Positions 1 through 5,767 are shown, counted from the first letter of the stretch. The stretch is DNA of 5,780 bases from Candidatus Saccharimonadota bacterium (GCA_027451185.1 DAIDJW010000035.1:1-5780), one strand, 5' to 3'. Made by a program: numbers and translations. The notes: a model not told the origin generated them from the letters alone.

Positions 1-19
1 TAACTCACAACTTGAGTTA
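1..19 (-). other. Stem-loop downstream of tRNA-Trp, possible terminator or processing signal
   Basis: A 7-bp perfect inverted repeat, TAACTCA (1-7) and TGAGTTA (13-19), has a 5-nt loop and lies 13 nt past the encoded CCA end of tRNA-Trp. It is AT-rich, and the following bases (where a U tract would be) are outside the window. It could be a weak terminator, an RNA processing hairpin before a downstream gene such as secE, or chance. Confidence 0.3.
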
Positions 20-31
20 ATTCGTCCTGTT

Positions 32-106
32 TGGCAGGGGCACGTGGAATCGAACCACGATCTTAGGTTTTGGAGACCCATATACTAACCGTTGTACTAT
101 GCCCCT
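32..106 (-). tRNA. trnW: tRNA-Trp (anticodon CCA)
   Basis: Read on the minus strand this folds as a complete cloverleaf. It has a 7-bp acceptor stem AGGGGCA/TGCCCCT, a 4-bp D stem GTAC/GTAT with one G-U pair, and a 5-bp anticodon stem TGGGT/ACCTA. The loop CTCCAAA gives anticodon CCA (plus positions 71-73). The T arm is CGTGG-TTCGATT-CCACG. The discriminator is G73, as expected for bacterial tRNA-Trp, and CCA is encoded (plus 32-34). It decodes UGG only. In many bacteria a tRNA-Trp sits just before secE-nusG, which would lie to the left of this window. rpmG, its usual upstream neighbour, is on the same strand about 5.4 kb away, beyond the glucan operon. Confidence 0.97.
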
Positions 107-117
107 ATAACTTCAAC

Positions 118-146
118 ATTGTATCAGATAGACTGCTATCTATAAA
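118..146 (-). promoter_or_regulatory. Promoter of tRNA-Trp (extended -10)
   Basis: On the minus strand, TGATACAAT (plus 126-118) is an extended -10: TG, one base, then TACAAT, a 5/6 match to TATAAT. A 4/6 -35 hexamer TTTATA (plus 146-141) lies 17 nt upstream. The predicted start near plus 111 is about five bases before the mature tRNA. This would let the tRNA be transcribed independently of rpmG. Confidence 0.6.
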
Positions 147-157
147 TAGTCGACTAT
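146..157. repeat. 12-bp perfect palindrome next to the tRNA promoter
   Basis: ATAGTCGACTAT is a perfect palindrome abutting the -35 of the tRNA-Trp promoter. A second small inverted repeat, GATAG-ACTG-CTATC (127-140), lies inside the spacer of the same promoter. They could be protein-binding sites; the region is AT-rich, so chance is possible. Confidence 0.35.
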
Positions 158-223
158 ATCAATGTCTAAATAACTTTGTGGTAGGTTTACTTAAATATAC
201 AAGGTTTAGGTATTTGCGATGTT

Positions 224-275
224 CGTGAAAACGTAGCAAATGACACTTTACGCGCCAAAATATAATGTTTTCACG
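224..275. repeat. 9-bp inverted repeat CGTGAAAAC / GTTTTCACG
   Basis: CGTGAAAAC (224-232) and GTTTTCACG (267-275) are perfect inverted copies separated by 34 nt. The core CGTGAAAA returns a third time at 357-364, at the predicted operon transcription start. Three copies of an 8-mer within 141 bp suggest a regulator-binding motif, with the outer arms possibly bridged by a dimer or a DNA loop. The regulator is unknown. Confidence 0.45.
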
Positions 276-280
276 GTCAA

Positions 281-302
281 AAATGTGACTTAGATTACAC
301 TT
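281..302. promoter_or_regulatory. CRP/FNR-like palindromic site
   Basis: TGTGA (284-288), six bases, then TTACA (295-299) resembles the E. coli CRP site TGTGA-N6-TCACA with one half-site mismatch. Over the extended 22-bp consensus I count 18 matches. Its centre (about 291.5) is about 67 bp upstream of the predicted operon start, within the usual range for upstream activators though not at an ideal helical phase. Whether this organism has a CRP/FNR-family protein cannot be seen here. Confidence 0.35.
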
Positions 303-323
303 TAGGGTTTTTAAGCACAAGTG

Positions 324-352
324 TTGTAAAAACATGAGCGTATGTCTATAAT
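324..352 (+). promoter_or_regulatory. Promoter of the glucan operon
   Basis: A perfect -10 TATAAT (347-352) lies 17 nt downstream of TTGTAA (324-329), a 4/6 match to TTGACA. The predicted start is near 359, giving a leader of about 69 nt before the first ATG. It is the best rightward promoter seen in the window, and the four genes behind it are contiguous, so it probably drives all of them. Confidence 0.65.
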
Positions 353-369
353 TGGTCGTGAAAAGACCA
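353..369. promoter_or_regulatory. Operator-like inverted repeat over the transcription start
   Basis: TGGTC (353-357) and GACCA (365-369) are perfect inverted repeats around the loop GTGAAAA, directly after the -10 box. Because transcription should start inside the loop, the RNA would contain only one arm. This fits a DNA operator for a repressor better than an RNA hairpin. It also contains the third CGTGAAAA copy. Confidence 0.4.
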
Positions 370-379
370 GAAAATTAAA

Positions 380-410
380 AAGGAGTGGCCGGCTAACCGC
401 AATTGGGTTA
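380..410 (+). promoter_or_regulatory. Orphan Shine-Dalgarno and small leader hairpin
   Basis: AAGGAG (380-385) is the best ribosome-binding sequence in the leader but lies about 42 nt before the first ATG, with no usable start 5-9 nt behind it. A 5-bp hairpin TAACC/GGTTA (394-398 and 406-410) follows. The real start at 428 has only a weak AGGG (420-423). The element may be a ribosome standby site or a relic. Confidence 0.3.
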
Positions 411-427
411 TTCGTTAATAGGGTTGT

Positions 428-1651
428 ATGAATATATTAATGCTTGGGTGGGAGCTTCCTCCGCATAACAGTGGTGGGCTTGGGGTCGCTTGTTATCATA
501 TGTCGAAGGCCCTTGCGTTAAAAGGCGCTAAGATTGATTTTGTCGTCCCCTATCGTGCTGAACATCCGAAAATTAACTTCATGAAGATTCACGCCGCCAC
601 CGAACTTACGCCACTGGAGCGCTACGGTTTGGGCGCTTATGACAGCAAAACTGTCCTAGATTCGAAATTATCCGATGCCGATATTAATGATCTTAAAGAT
701 ATGCGTGGCGTTCAAAAACGTTACGTACGTTTTGTTGAGCATTTGGTTAAAAAGACTAGGCCTGATGCCATCCACGCACATGACTGGCTAACAATGGAAG
801 CGGGCATTAGGGCCAAAGAAATTGCTAATGTGCCCCTGATTGTCCACGTTCATGCCACTGAATTTGATCGTTCCGGATCAGATCACGGTAATCCATTGGT
901 ACATGAAATTGAGTACCAGGGCCTAATTATGGCTGACCGAATCATTGCAGTCAGTAATATTACTAAGGGTATTATTGTTCAAAAATATGGCATTTCACCT
1001 GACAAGATTGAGGTCGTTCATAACGCTATTGACGTTAATGACTTTGACGACGGCTACCAATACGACTTTCGCACCTATAAATACCTTGAAGCGCTTAAAA
1101 GCGAGGGCTACACGATTGTTTCAACTATCACCCGCTTTACGATTCAAAAGGGCCTTATTCAGTTTATGAAGGCTGCCGCCAGAGCTAGTGAAAAGTATGA
1201 TAAGTTCGCCTTCCTACTGGCCGGCGACGGTGAGCAACGCGATGAACTGATACGATTGGCTGCTGATTTGGGTATTTCTGATAAAGTCTTTTTTACCGGT
1301 TTTGTAAGAGGTAAACAATGGCGCGACGCTTACAGTGTATCGGATATATTTGTAATGAGCTCGGTTAGTGAACCGTTTGGCTTGACAGCGCTTGAGGCTG
1401 CTCATCACGGCAATGCCTTGGTAATAACCAAGCAGTCTGGTGTCGGTGAAGTGCTAAATAACATTTTCAGATATGATTTTTGGGATACCGATCGCTTAGC
1501 TGATCAATTAGTGGGAATTGCAACATCACCGGCCTTGGAGGATACATTGCGTGAAGAGGTATCAAAGGAGTACGGCCGGATATCATGGCATGATGTCGCA
1601 GCAAAATGTTTTAATATTTATAATTCAACGATAGAGGGAGTTACCGTATGA
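428..1651 (+). CDS. Glycosyltransferase family 4/5, glycogen-synthase-like
   Basis: Probable retaining GT-B transferase that adds glucose from a nucleotide sugar to an alpha-glucan in the cytoplasm; donor (ADP- or UDP-glucose) is not readable from sequence. Visible along 407 residues: N-terminal strand with the donor/acceptor loop SGGLG (15-19); HAHDW (116-120); HATE plus a following charged loop (142-145 onward); VVHNAID (196-202); RFTIQKG (236-242), close to the RLTxQKG of glycogen synthases; and the EX7E pair E315/E323 in EPFGLTALE. No signal peptide or membrane segment is seen. An in-frame stop at 419-421 excludes an earlier start, and the first strand needs residue 1, so ATG 428 is chosen despite a weak AGGG site. 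Its TGA overlaps the next ATG (ATGA, 1648-1651). Its length is like archaeal glycogen synthases (roughly 440) and shorter than GlgA (about 480). A different GT4 activity, such as maltose-1-phosphate synthesis, is possible; the glucan neighbours favour glucan synthesis. Confidence 0.85.
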   Translation: MNILMLGWELPPHNSGGLGVACYHMSKALALKGAKIDFVVPYRAEHPKINFMKIHAATELTPLERYGLGAYDSKTVLDSKLSDADINDLKDMRGVQKRYVRFVEHLVKKTRPDAIHAHDWLTMEAGIRAKEIANVPLIVHVHATEFDRSGSDHGNPLVHEIEYQGLIMADRIIAVSNITKGIIVQKYGISPDKIEVVHNAIDVNDFDDGYQYDFRTYKYLEALKSEGYTIVSTITRFTIQKGLIQFMKAAARASEKYDKFAFLLAGDGEQRDELIRLAADLGISDKVFFTGFVRGKQWRDAYSVSDIFVMSSVSEPFGLTALEAAHHGNALVITKQSGVGEVLNNIFRYDFWDTDRLADQLVGIATSPALEDTLREEVSKEYGRISWHDVAAKCFNIYNSTIEGVTV

Positions 1652-2877
1652 GCAAGCGCGCCGTTGTGCTATACCTTCATGTTCATCAGCCGTTTAGGGT
1701 GCGGCAGTACAGCGTTTTTGACACCGCTATCAATCACGACTATTTTGATGAGCCAAGTACTGAGACTGACCGTAACAACGAGAAGGTTTTGCGCAAAGTT
1801 GCCGATAAATCATATCGTCCAATGAATGCTTTACTTGAGAAATTATTAAATAACCACCCTGAATTTAAGGTGTCACTTAGTATTACTGGTACATTTATCG
1901 AGCAAGCTGAAAAGTGGGCGCCAGATGTCCTCGACAGCTTTAAGCGTCTGGTTGAGACCGGTCGCGTTGAAATTGTATCGGAAACTTACTATCACTCACT
2001 GGCCTTTTTCTATAGCCGCACTGAGTTTGAGCGTCAAGTTGAAGCACACCGCAATAAAATACGCGAACTGTTTGGTGTCGAGACGAGCGTCTTTCGCAAC
2101 ACTGAGTTGGCATACAACGATGAGCTTGCTAAATGGGCGGATAACTATGGTTTTAAGGGAATCTTGGCTGAAGGCTGGGACCCAATTCTAGAGTGGCGCA
2201 GTCCGAACACCGTCTATCGACCGGCTGGCACTAAAAACATCGCCTTGCTGCTAAAGAACTATCACCTTAGCGATGACCTTGCCTTTCGTTTTAGCAACCA
2301 AGGTTGGGCTGAGTGGCCACTAACGGCCGAAAAGTACAATGCCTGGGCGAACGCCTCAGTCGGCGACCAAACAAACATTAACTTGTTTATGGACTACGAA
2401 ACATTTGGCGAACACCAGTGGGCCGATACCGGTAGATTTAACTTCTTTGAGGCATTTGTTAATGACTGGCTGCAAAATCCCGACAATACATTTTATACGG
2501 TTTCAGATGCGATAGACGCTAACCCGCCGGTTGCTGAAATTAGCATGCCGTATACCGTTACCTGGGCTGACACCGAGCGCGACTTGACGGCCTGGTTGGG
2601 TAATTCGATGCAACAAGAGGCTCTGCGTTATGTTTATGCGCTAGAAGAAGACGTGATGCGCAGCCAAGACCTGGACTTGATTGCCGACTGGCGTCGATTG
2701 CAGACTTCTGACCACGTTTACTATATGTGCACCAAGTGGTTCACTGATGGTGACGTCCATGCCTACTTTAGCCCATACGAATCACCTTATGACGCCTTTT
2801 TGTACCATATGAACGCCGTGCGCGACATTCGTTGGCGTCTTCATCACTATCACGGCATGAGGAGTTTGAATGGCTAG
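1648..2877 (+). CDS. Glycoside hydrolase family 57, alpha-amylase type
   Basis: Probable retaining GH57 enzyme acting on alpha-1,4-glucan (alpha-amylase or 4-alpha-glucanotransferase). The family motifs are visible in order: HVHQP (11-15, region I); SITGTF (79-84, around region II); RNTELAYND (150-158), with E153 as likely nucleophile; MDYETFGEH (248-256), with D249 as likely acid/base; and TWADTERDLTAWLGN (305-319, around region V). The roles of E153 and D249 are assigned by analogy with the characterised Glu and Asp of the Thermococcus litoralis enzyme. At 409 residues it fits the short single-domain alpha-amylase-like group, such as the Methanocaldococcus MJ1611 type, better than GH57 branching enzymes (above 500). 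It has no signal peptide. GAGGGAG (1634-1640) lies 7 nt before the ATG, inside the previous gene. The last 8 nt overlap the next gene. Specificity (hydrolysis or transfer) is unproven. Confidence 0.9.
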   Translation: MSKRAVVLYLHVHQPFRVRQYSVFDTAINHDYFDEPSTETDRNNEKVLRKVADKSYRPMNALLEKLLNNHPEFKVSLSITGTFIEQAEKWAPDVLDSFKRLVETGRVEIVSETYYHSLAFFYSRTEFERQVEAHRNKIRELFGVETSVFRNTELAYNDELAKWADNYGFKGILAEGWDPILEWRSPNTVYRPAGTKNIALLLKNYHLSDDLAFRFSNQGWAEWPLTAEKYNAWANASVGDQTNINLFMDYETFGEHQWADTGRFNFFEAFVNDWLQNPDNTFYTVSDAIDANPPVAEISMPYTVTWADTERDLTAWLGNSMQQEALRYVYALEEDVMRSQDLDLIADWRRLQTSDHVYYMCTKWFTDGDVHAYFSPYESPYDAFLYHMNAVRDIRWRLHHYHGMRSLNG

Positions 2878-4813
2878 GCCAATTGTCCTTAGTAATGGCG
2901 AATTGCACGTAGGCCTCAATAGCTTTGGCTTGGTTCACGACTTCTATTTTCCATATGTCGGTTTTGAAAATCACTCAGCCGGCCCCGACTTGCGCCATAA
3001 GATTGGTATCTGGGTTGACGGTTCGGTTAGCTGGTTTGACGAAGATAGTGGCTGGACATTTGACTTTAGCTATCCACACAATTCATTAATTGGACATACC
3101 GTTGCCAAGAATGAGCGTATCGGTATTATGGTTGAGCTGGATGACTGTGTTGATTCAAAAATCAGTGCGTTTATGCGCAATATTCATGTTATTAACTTGC
3201 AGGATCGTCCTCGCGATATTCGCCTATTTATGCATCAAGCTTTTGCGATCGGCGACTCACGTAGCAATACCGATACCGGTCAATACTTGCCTGATAGTAA
3301 CGCAATCTTACACTACCGCGGTCGCAGGGCCTTTATAGTATCCGGTAGTCACAATAACCAACCGTTTGATCAATATTCGATTGGCTTATTCGGTATTGAA
3401 AATCATGCCGGTACATACAAAGATGCCGAAGACGGCGAACTGAGCTTTAGTAATGTTGAGCACGGCCGAGTCGATTCAACTATTAGGTTTCAGCTGAATA
3501 TTAATGCGCACAGCTCTGACCGAGTGAGCTATTGGATTGCCGCCGGTACGTCGACACGTGAAGCACTTTTTGTTAATAAGCAAGTCAGTGATGACGGTTT
3601 GGCCGAAAGGCTAAATCAGACAGCCGTTTGGTGGGGCGACTGGTTAAAGCCAGCTATGCATGCCGCCGATAAGATTGCACCCGAACATAAGCATCTGTTT
3701 TTAACTAGCTTAATGATTCTAAAGTCACAGACCGATAAACGCGGTGCCGTCATTGCCAGTACTGACACCTCGATGTTAAATTATTCACGCGATGCCTATG
3801 CCTACTGCTGGCCACGCGATGGAGCCTTTGTGCTGTGGCCTCTTGTTAGACTGGGCTTTAAAGATGAGCCATACCGCTTCTTTGAGTTTTGTAAAAGCGT
3901 CATCCACCCAAATGGTTATTTGATGCACAAATACCGAGCCGATGGTGCGCAAGGAAGCAGCTGGCACCCATATGTTCACGGCAAGGTTACTGCACCTCCA
4001 ATTCAAGAGGACGAGACCGCACTAGTGTTGTTTGTCTTTGCTCAGTACTACGCAATGCACCCAGAACCGGTGCTGTTGAAGGAATTTTACAGTAGTATGG
4101 TTCAGCCAATGGCAAACTTTATGTGTGACTATATTGACGAGACAACTGGCCTGCCAAAGCCGACCTATGATTTGTGGGAACAAACCTTTATGACGACCAC
4201 ATATACGACTTCAGTTGTCTACGCATCGCTAATTGCTGCGTCTGAACTTGCCGAAAAAGCCAATGACCCAGATAATGCCGTAAAATGGCGCAATACTGCT
4301 GACGATATTCAGGCGGCCGCCCATAAGCATCTTTATAATGATGAGCGTAAGGTATTTTATAAGGGCCTGTGTGTCGTTGATGATGAAATCTGTAAGGATA
4401 GCACAATCGACTGTTCAGCTGTGTTTGGAGCCTTTATGTTTGGCCTATTCTTACCAAACAGCAATGAAGTTCGCAGCTCAATTGAGACAACTAAGGAAGT
4501 CTTTGGCACCAATAATGGTGCTATGGGCTTGCCGCGCTACGAGAATGACGATTACCGCCGTACGAATAGTTCGATTACCGGTAACTTGTGGTTTATAACT
4601 TCGATGTGGCTGGCGCAGTATTATATTGAAAGCAGTGAGACCGCTAAGGCCATGGCAATACTCGAATGGGTAAAGTCCAGCGCATTATCAACTGGCATGA
4701 TGTCCGAGCAGATTGATCCAGTCAGCCAAGAGATAATCTCACCAGCACCACTATCTTGGACACACGCCGAATATATAACGACCTTACTTGACACGATTAC
4801 CGAGAGAATCTAG
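2870..4813 (+). CDS. Glycoside hydrolase family 15, glucoamylase type
   Basis: Probable inverting exo-enzyme releasing beta-glucose from glucan ends, in the cytoplasm. Residues 1 to about 260 form the beta-rich N-terminal domain of prokaryotic GH15 proteins (NGELHVGLNSFG, FYFPYVG). Residues about 270-647 form the (alpha/alpha)6 barrel with CWPRDGAF (313-320), IQEDETA (378-384), DLWEQ (434-438, likely general acid E437), GNLWFI (571-576), SEQIDP (612-617, likely general base E613) and LSWTHAEY (628-635). The 647 length is typical of bacterial and archaeal members. Many relatives have Glu where Q438 stands. ATG 2870 is well supported by GAGGAG (2859-2864), 5 nt upstream and within the GH57 gene; the genes overlap by 8 nt. 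No signal peptide is present. GH15 also contains trehalases and dextran glucosidases, so starch/glycogen specificity rests mainly on the neighbours. Confidence 0.92.
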   Translation: MARPIVLSNGELHVGLNSFGLVHDFYFPYVGFENHSAGPDLRHKIGIWVDGSVSWFDEDSGWTFDFSYPHNSLIGHTVAKNERIGIMVELDDCVDSKISAFMRNIHVINLQDRPRDIRLFMHQAFAIGDSRSNTDTGQYLPDSNAILHYRGRRAFIVSGSHNNQPFDQYSIGLFGIENHAGTYKDAEDGELSFSNVEHGRVDSTIRFQLNINAHSSDRVSYWIAAGTSTREALFVNKQVSDDGLAERLNQTAVWWGDWLKPAMHAADKIAPEHKHLFLTSLMILKSQTDKRGAVIASTDTSMLNYSRDAYAYCWPRDGAFVLWPLVRLGFKDEPYRFFEFCKSVIHPNGYLMHKYRADGAQGSSWHPYVHGKVTAPPIQEDETALVLFVFAQYYAMHPEPVLLKEFYSSMVQPMANFMCDYIDETTGLPKPTYDLWEQTFMTTTYTTSVVYASLIAASELAEKANDPDNAVKWRNTADDIQAAAHKHLYNDERKVFYKGLCVVDDEICKDSTIDCSAVFGAFMFGLFLPNSNEVRSSIETTKEVFGTNNGAMGLPRYENDDYRRTNSSITGNLWFITSMWLAQYYIESSETAKAMAILEWVKSSALSTGMMSEQIDPVSQEIISPAPLSWTHAEYITTLLDTITERI

Positions 4814-5514
4814 TGGCGATTCATCGTTTACACAATAAATTAAGGGGTATGTACCGCGGTATTGCACACCGTAATAATATTAAGAGTCGACAGGCTCGCA
4901 GTGCAATCGTTAATTTTAGTGAAAAGGTCGGCTTGGTCTACTTCGGGTCGGTCGACCAGCATAGTGACGACCACCATATTATTCGTGGCCTAACTGCCTC
5001 GGCAAATCATCAAGACGAACACTATGCGGTCGGTACCTACGAAAGCTATGATGTCAATATTGTTAATCGTATGGACACGACCGAAGATTCAACTGGTCGA
5101 CTGCGATCACATTCTTGGCTAATTTTAGAGATTAATTTAAAGCACGGTGCTGATTTGCCGCATATTTTTATGGGGATGCACGAACATAAAGACTCGCCAT
5201 ATTCCAAGCTGTTTATTACTCACCCGTCAATGCAACGCGTACCGCTGGGGACGTTTGAGACGTATAATCAAGAATTTATTGCGCGCTACAGTCTTTTTTC
5301 ACATGCTTCGCACTTTATTCAGGTCGAGCGCTATTTTAACGCCAACGTTGCTAAAGTGATTGCCGCGCACTTCTGGCCACTCTCGGTTGAGGTTAACGAA
5401 GGTTCATTATATATTTATGCCGATAACCAGCCGGTGACGATTCGTCTGCTGGACGCTATGCTTAAAAACGGTACTTGGCTGGCCAAACAGCTTGACTCAC
5501 AATTGATTTACTAA
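4813..5514 (+). CDS. Unrecognised 233-residue His-rich protein, coupled to the glucan operon
   Basis: I do not recognise this family. It is a soluble-looking alpha/beta protein with no signal peptide or membrane helix. Residues 1-28 are strongly basic (KLRGMYRG, RNNIKSRQAR). A strand and acidic/His stretch follow (VGLVYFGSVDQHSDDHH, 39-55). Next come SWLILEINL (101-109) and LPHIFMGMHEH (115-125), and a C-terminal strand-helix unit (SLYIYADN, 198-205; LLDAMLKNGTWLAKQLD, 212-228). It has 17 His in 233 residues and no Cys, which could mean metal binding but is not proof. The GTG at 4813 shares its first base with the TAG of the GH15 gene (TAGTG) and has a weak GAGAG upstream, so it is probably reinitiated by coupling. 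ATG 4849 (residue 13) is an alternative, but its AGGGG is only 1 nt away. As last gene of the operon, a role in glucan metabolism or its control is plausible and unproven. Confidence 0.8.
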   Translation: MAIHRLHNKLRGMYRGIAHRNNIKSRQARSAIVNFSEKVGLVYFGSVDQHSDDHHIIRGLTASANHQDEHYAVGTYESYDVNIVNRMDTTEDSTGRLRSHSWLILEINLKHGADLPHIFMGMHEHKDSPYSKLFITHPSMQRVPLGTFETYNQEFIARYSLFSHASHFIQVERYFNANVAKVIAAHFWPLSVEVNEGSLYIYADNQPVTIRLLDAMLKNGTWLAKQLDSQLIY

Positions 5515-5515
5515 A

Positions 5516-5545
5516 TAAAAACTCTCCCAGCCAGGAGAGTTTTTA
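5516..5545. terminator. Bidirectional intrinsic terminator
   Basis: A perfect 12-bp inverted repeat, TAAAAACTCTCC (5516-5527) and GGAGAGTTTTTA (5534-5545), has a 6-nt loop CAGCCA. The GC-rich core is flanked by A on the left and T on the right, so a U tract follows the hairpin on both strands. It begins 2 nt after the stop of the last operon gene and lies 15 nt past the rpmG stop on the other strand, serving both convergent transcripts. Confidence 0.92.
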
Positions 5546-5560
5546 GAAAAGATGTCTGCA

Positions 5561-5767
5561 TCAACCCTTGCGAGGTTTGATTTCATTACGGCCAAGACTC
5601 TTTTTGGTCTCGGTGTAAGTCGCGTGCGCACGAGCAATTGGATCGTACTTCTTAAGGACGATCTTTTCAGTCGTGTTTTGGGTGTTCTTTGACGTGTAGT
5701 AGCTTCGGTGGCCACTTAAATCGCTGACCAAACCAATGATTTTGCGCTTAGTATTCTTCTTTGGCAT
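5561..5767 (-). CDS. rpmG: Ribosomal protein bL33
   Basis: Component of the large ribosomal subunit near the E site. The 68-residue protein carries the L33 signature: KRKIIGLVSDLSGHRSYYTSKN (7-28), a T-rich turn, then KIVLKKYDP (35-43) and a basic end. It has no cysteine, so it is a zinc-independent (C-) form. It is longer than the usual 49-55 residues because of a C-terminal tail (SLGRNEIKPRKG, 57-68). The start is set by AAGGAA (plus 5778-5773), 5 nt before the ATG. A minus-strand frame overlapping it (5497-5715) is a shadow. Its promoter lies to the right of the window. It converges on the glucan operon and shares its terminator. In many bacteria rpmG is followed by tRNA-Trp and secE; here the same-strand tRNA-Trp is about 5.4 kb further on. 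Confidence 0.95.
   Translation of the reverse strand: MPKKNTKRKIIGLVSDLSGHRSYYTSKNTQNTTEKIVLKKYDPIARAHATYTETKKSLGRNEIKPRKG

Larger units (their letters stand above)
107..427. other. Intergenic control region between tRNA-Trp and the glucan operon
   Basis: These 321 bases hold no convincing gene. They carry the leftward tRNA promoter (118-146) and the rightward operon promoter (324-352), with regulatory-looking repeats between. One pair is an imperfect 10-mer direct repeat, TGACACTTTA (241-250) and TTACACTTTA (295-304), with starts 54 bp apart. ACACTT (297-302) also pairs with AAGTGT (319-324), which overlaps the -35. A second exact TATAAT at 261-266 lacks a good -35 at 16-18 nt. No riboswitch-like set of nested helices was recognised. 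Confidence 0.6.

Noticed and set aside
32..106. tRNA-Trp as attachment site of an integrated element carrying the glucan operon
   Set aside because: The operon lies on the 5' side of the tRNA, whereas integrases usually use the 3' half. No copy of the tRNA 3' end is seen at the other border, and no integrase is present.
239..266. TATAAT at 261-266 as a second operon promoter
   Set aside because: The box is exact, but no hexamer at 16-18 nt upstream resembles TTGACA (AAATGA at 17). Kept only as part of the motif observation.
107..427. Riboswitch or structured regulatory RNA in the leader
   Set aside because: The predicted transcript leader is only about 69 nt, with one 5-bp hairpin; no known aptamer pattern is seen.
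945..1408. Small open frames on both strands inside the glycosyltransferase gene
   Set aside because: They overlap conserved transferase motifs in other frames, lack ribosome-binding sites and have low-complexity products.
2768..2974. Minus-strand frame across the GH57/GH15 junction
   Set aside because: It is antisense to two well-supported genes and to a strong Shine-Dalgarno, with no recognisable product.
4338..4598. Plus-strand 86-codon frame inside the GH15 gene
   Set aside because: It is shifted relative to the conserved barrel sequence and looks like a typical out-of-frame product.
428..5514. Recoded UGA (Gly or Trp) as in some CPR phyla
   Set aside because: No in-frame TGA occurs inside the genes, and TGA ends two genes at natural protein ends.
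5497..5715. Minus-strand frame of 72 codons overlapping rpmG
   Set aside because: It is out of frame with the clear L33 gene, runs through the terminator and resembles no protein.
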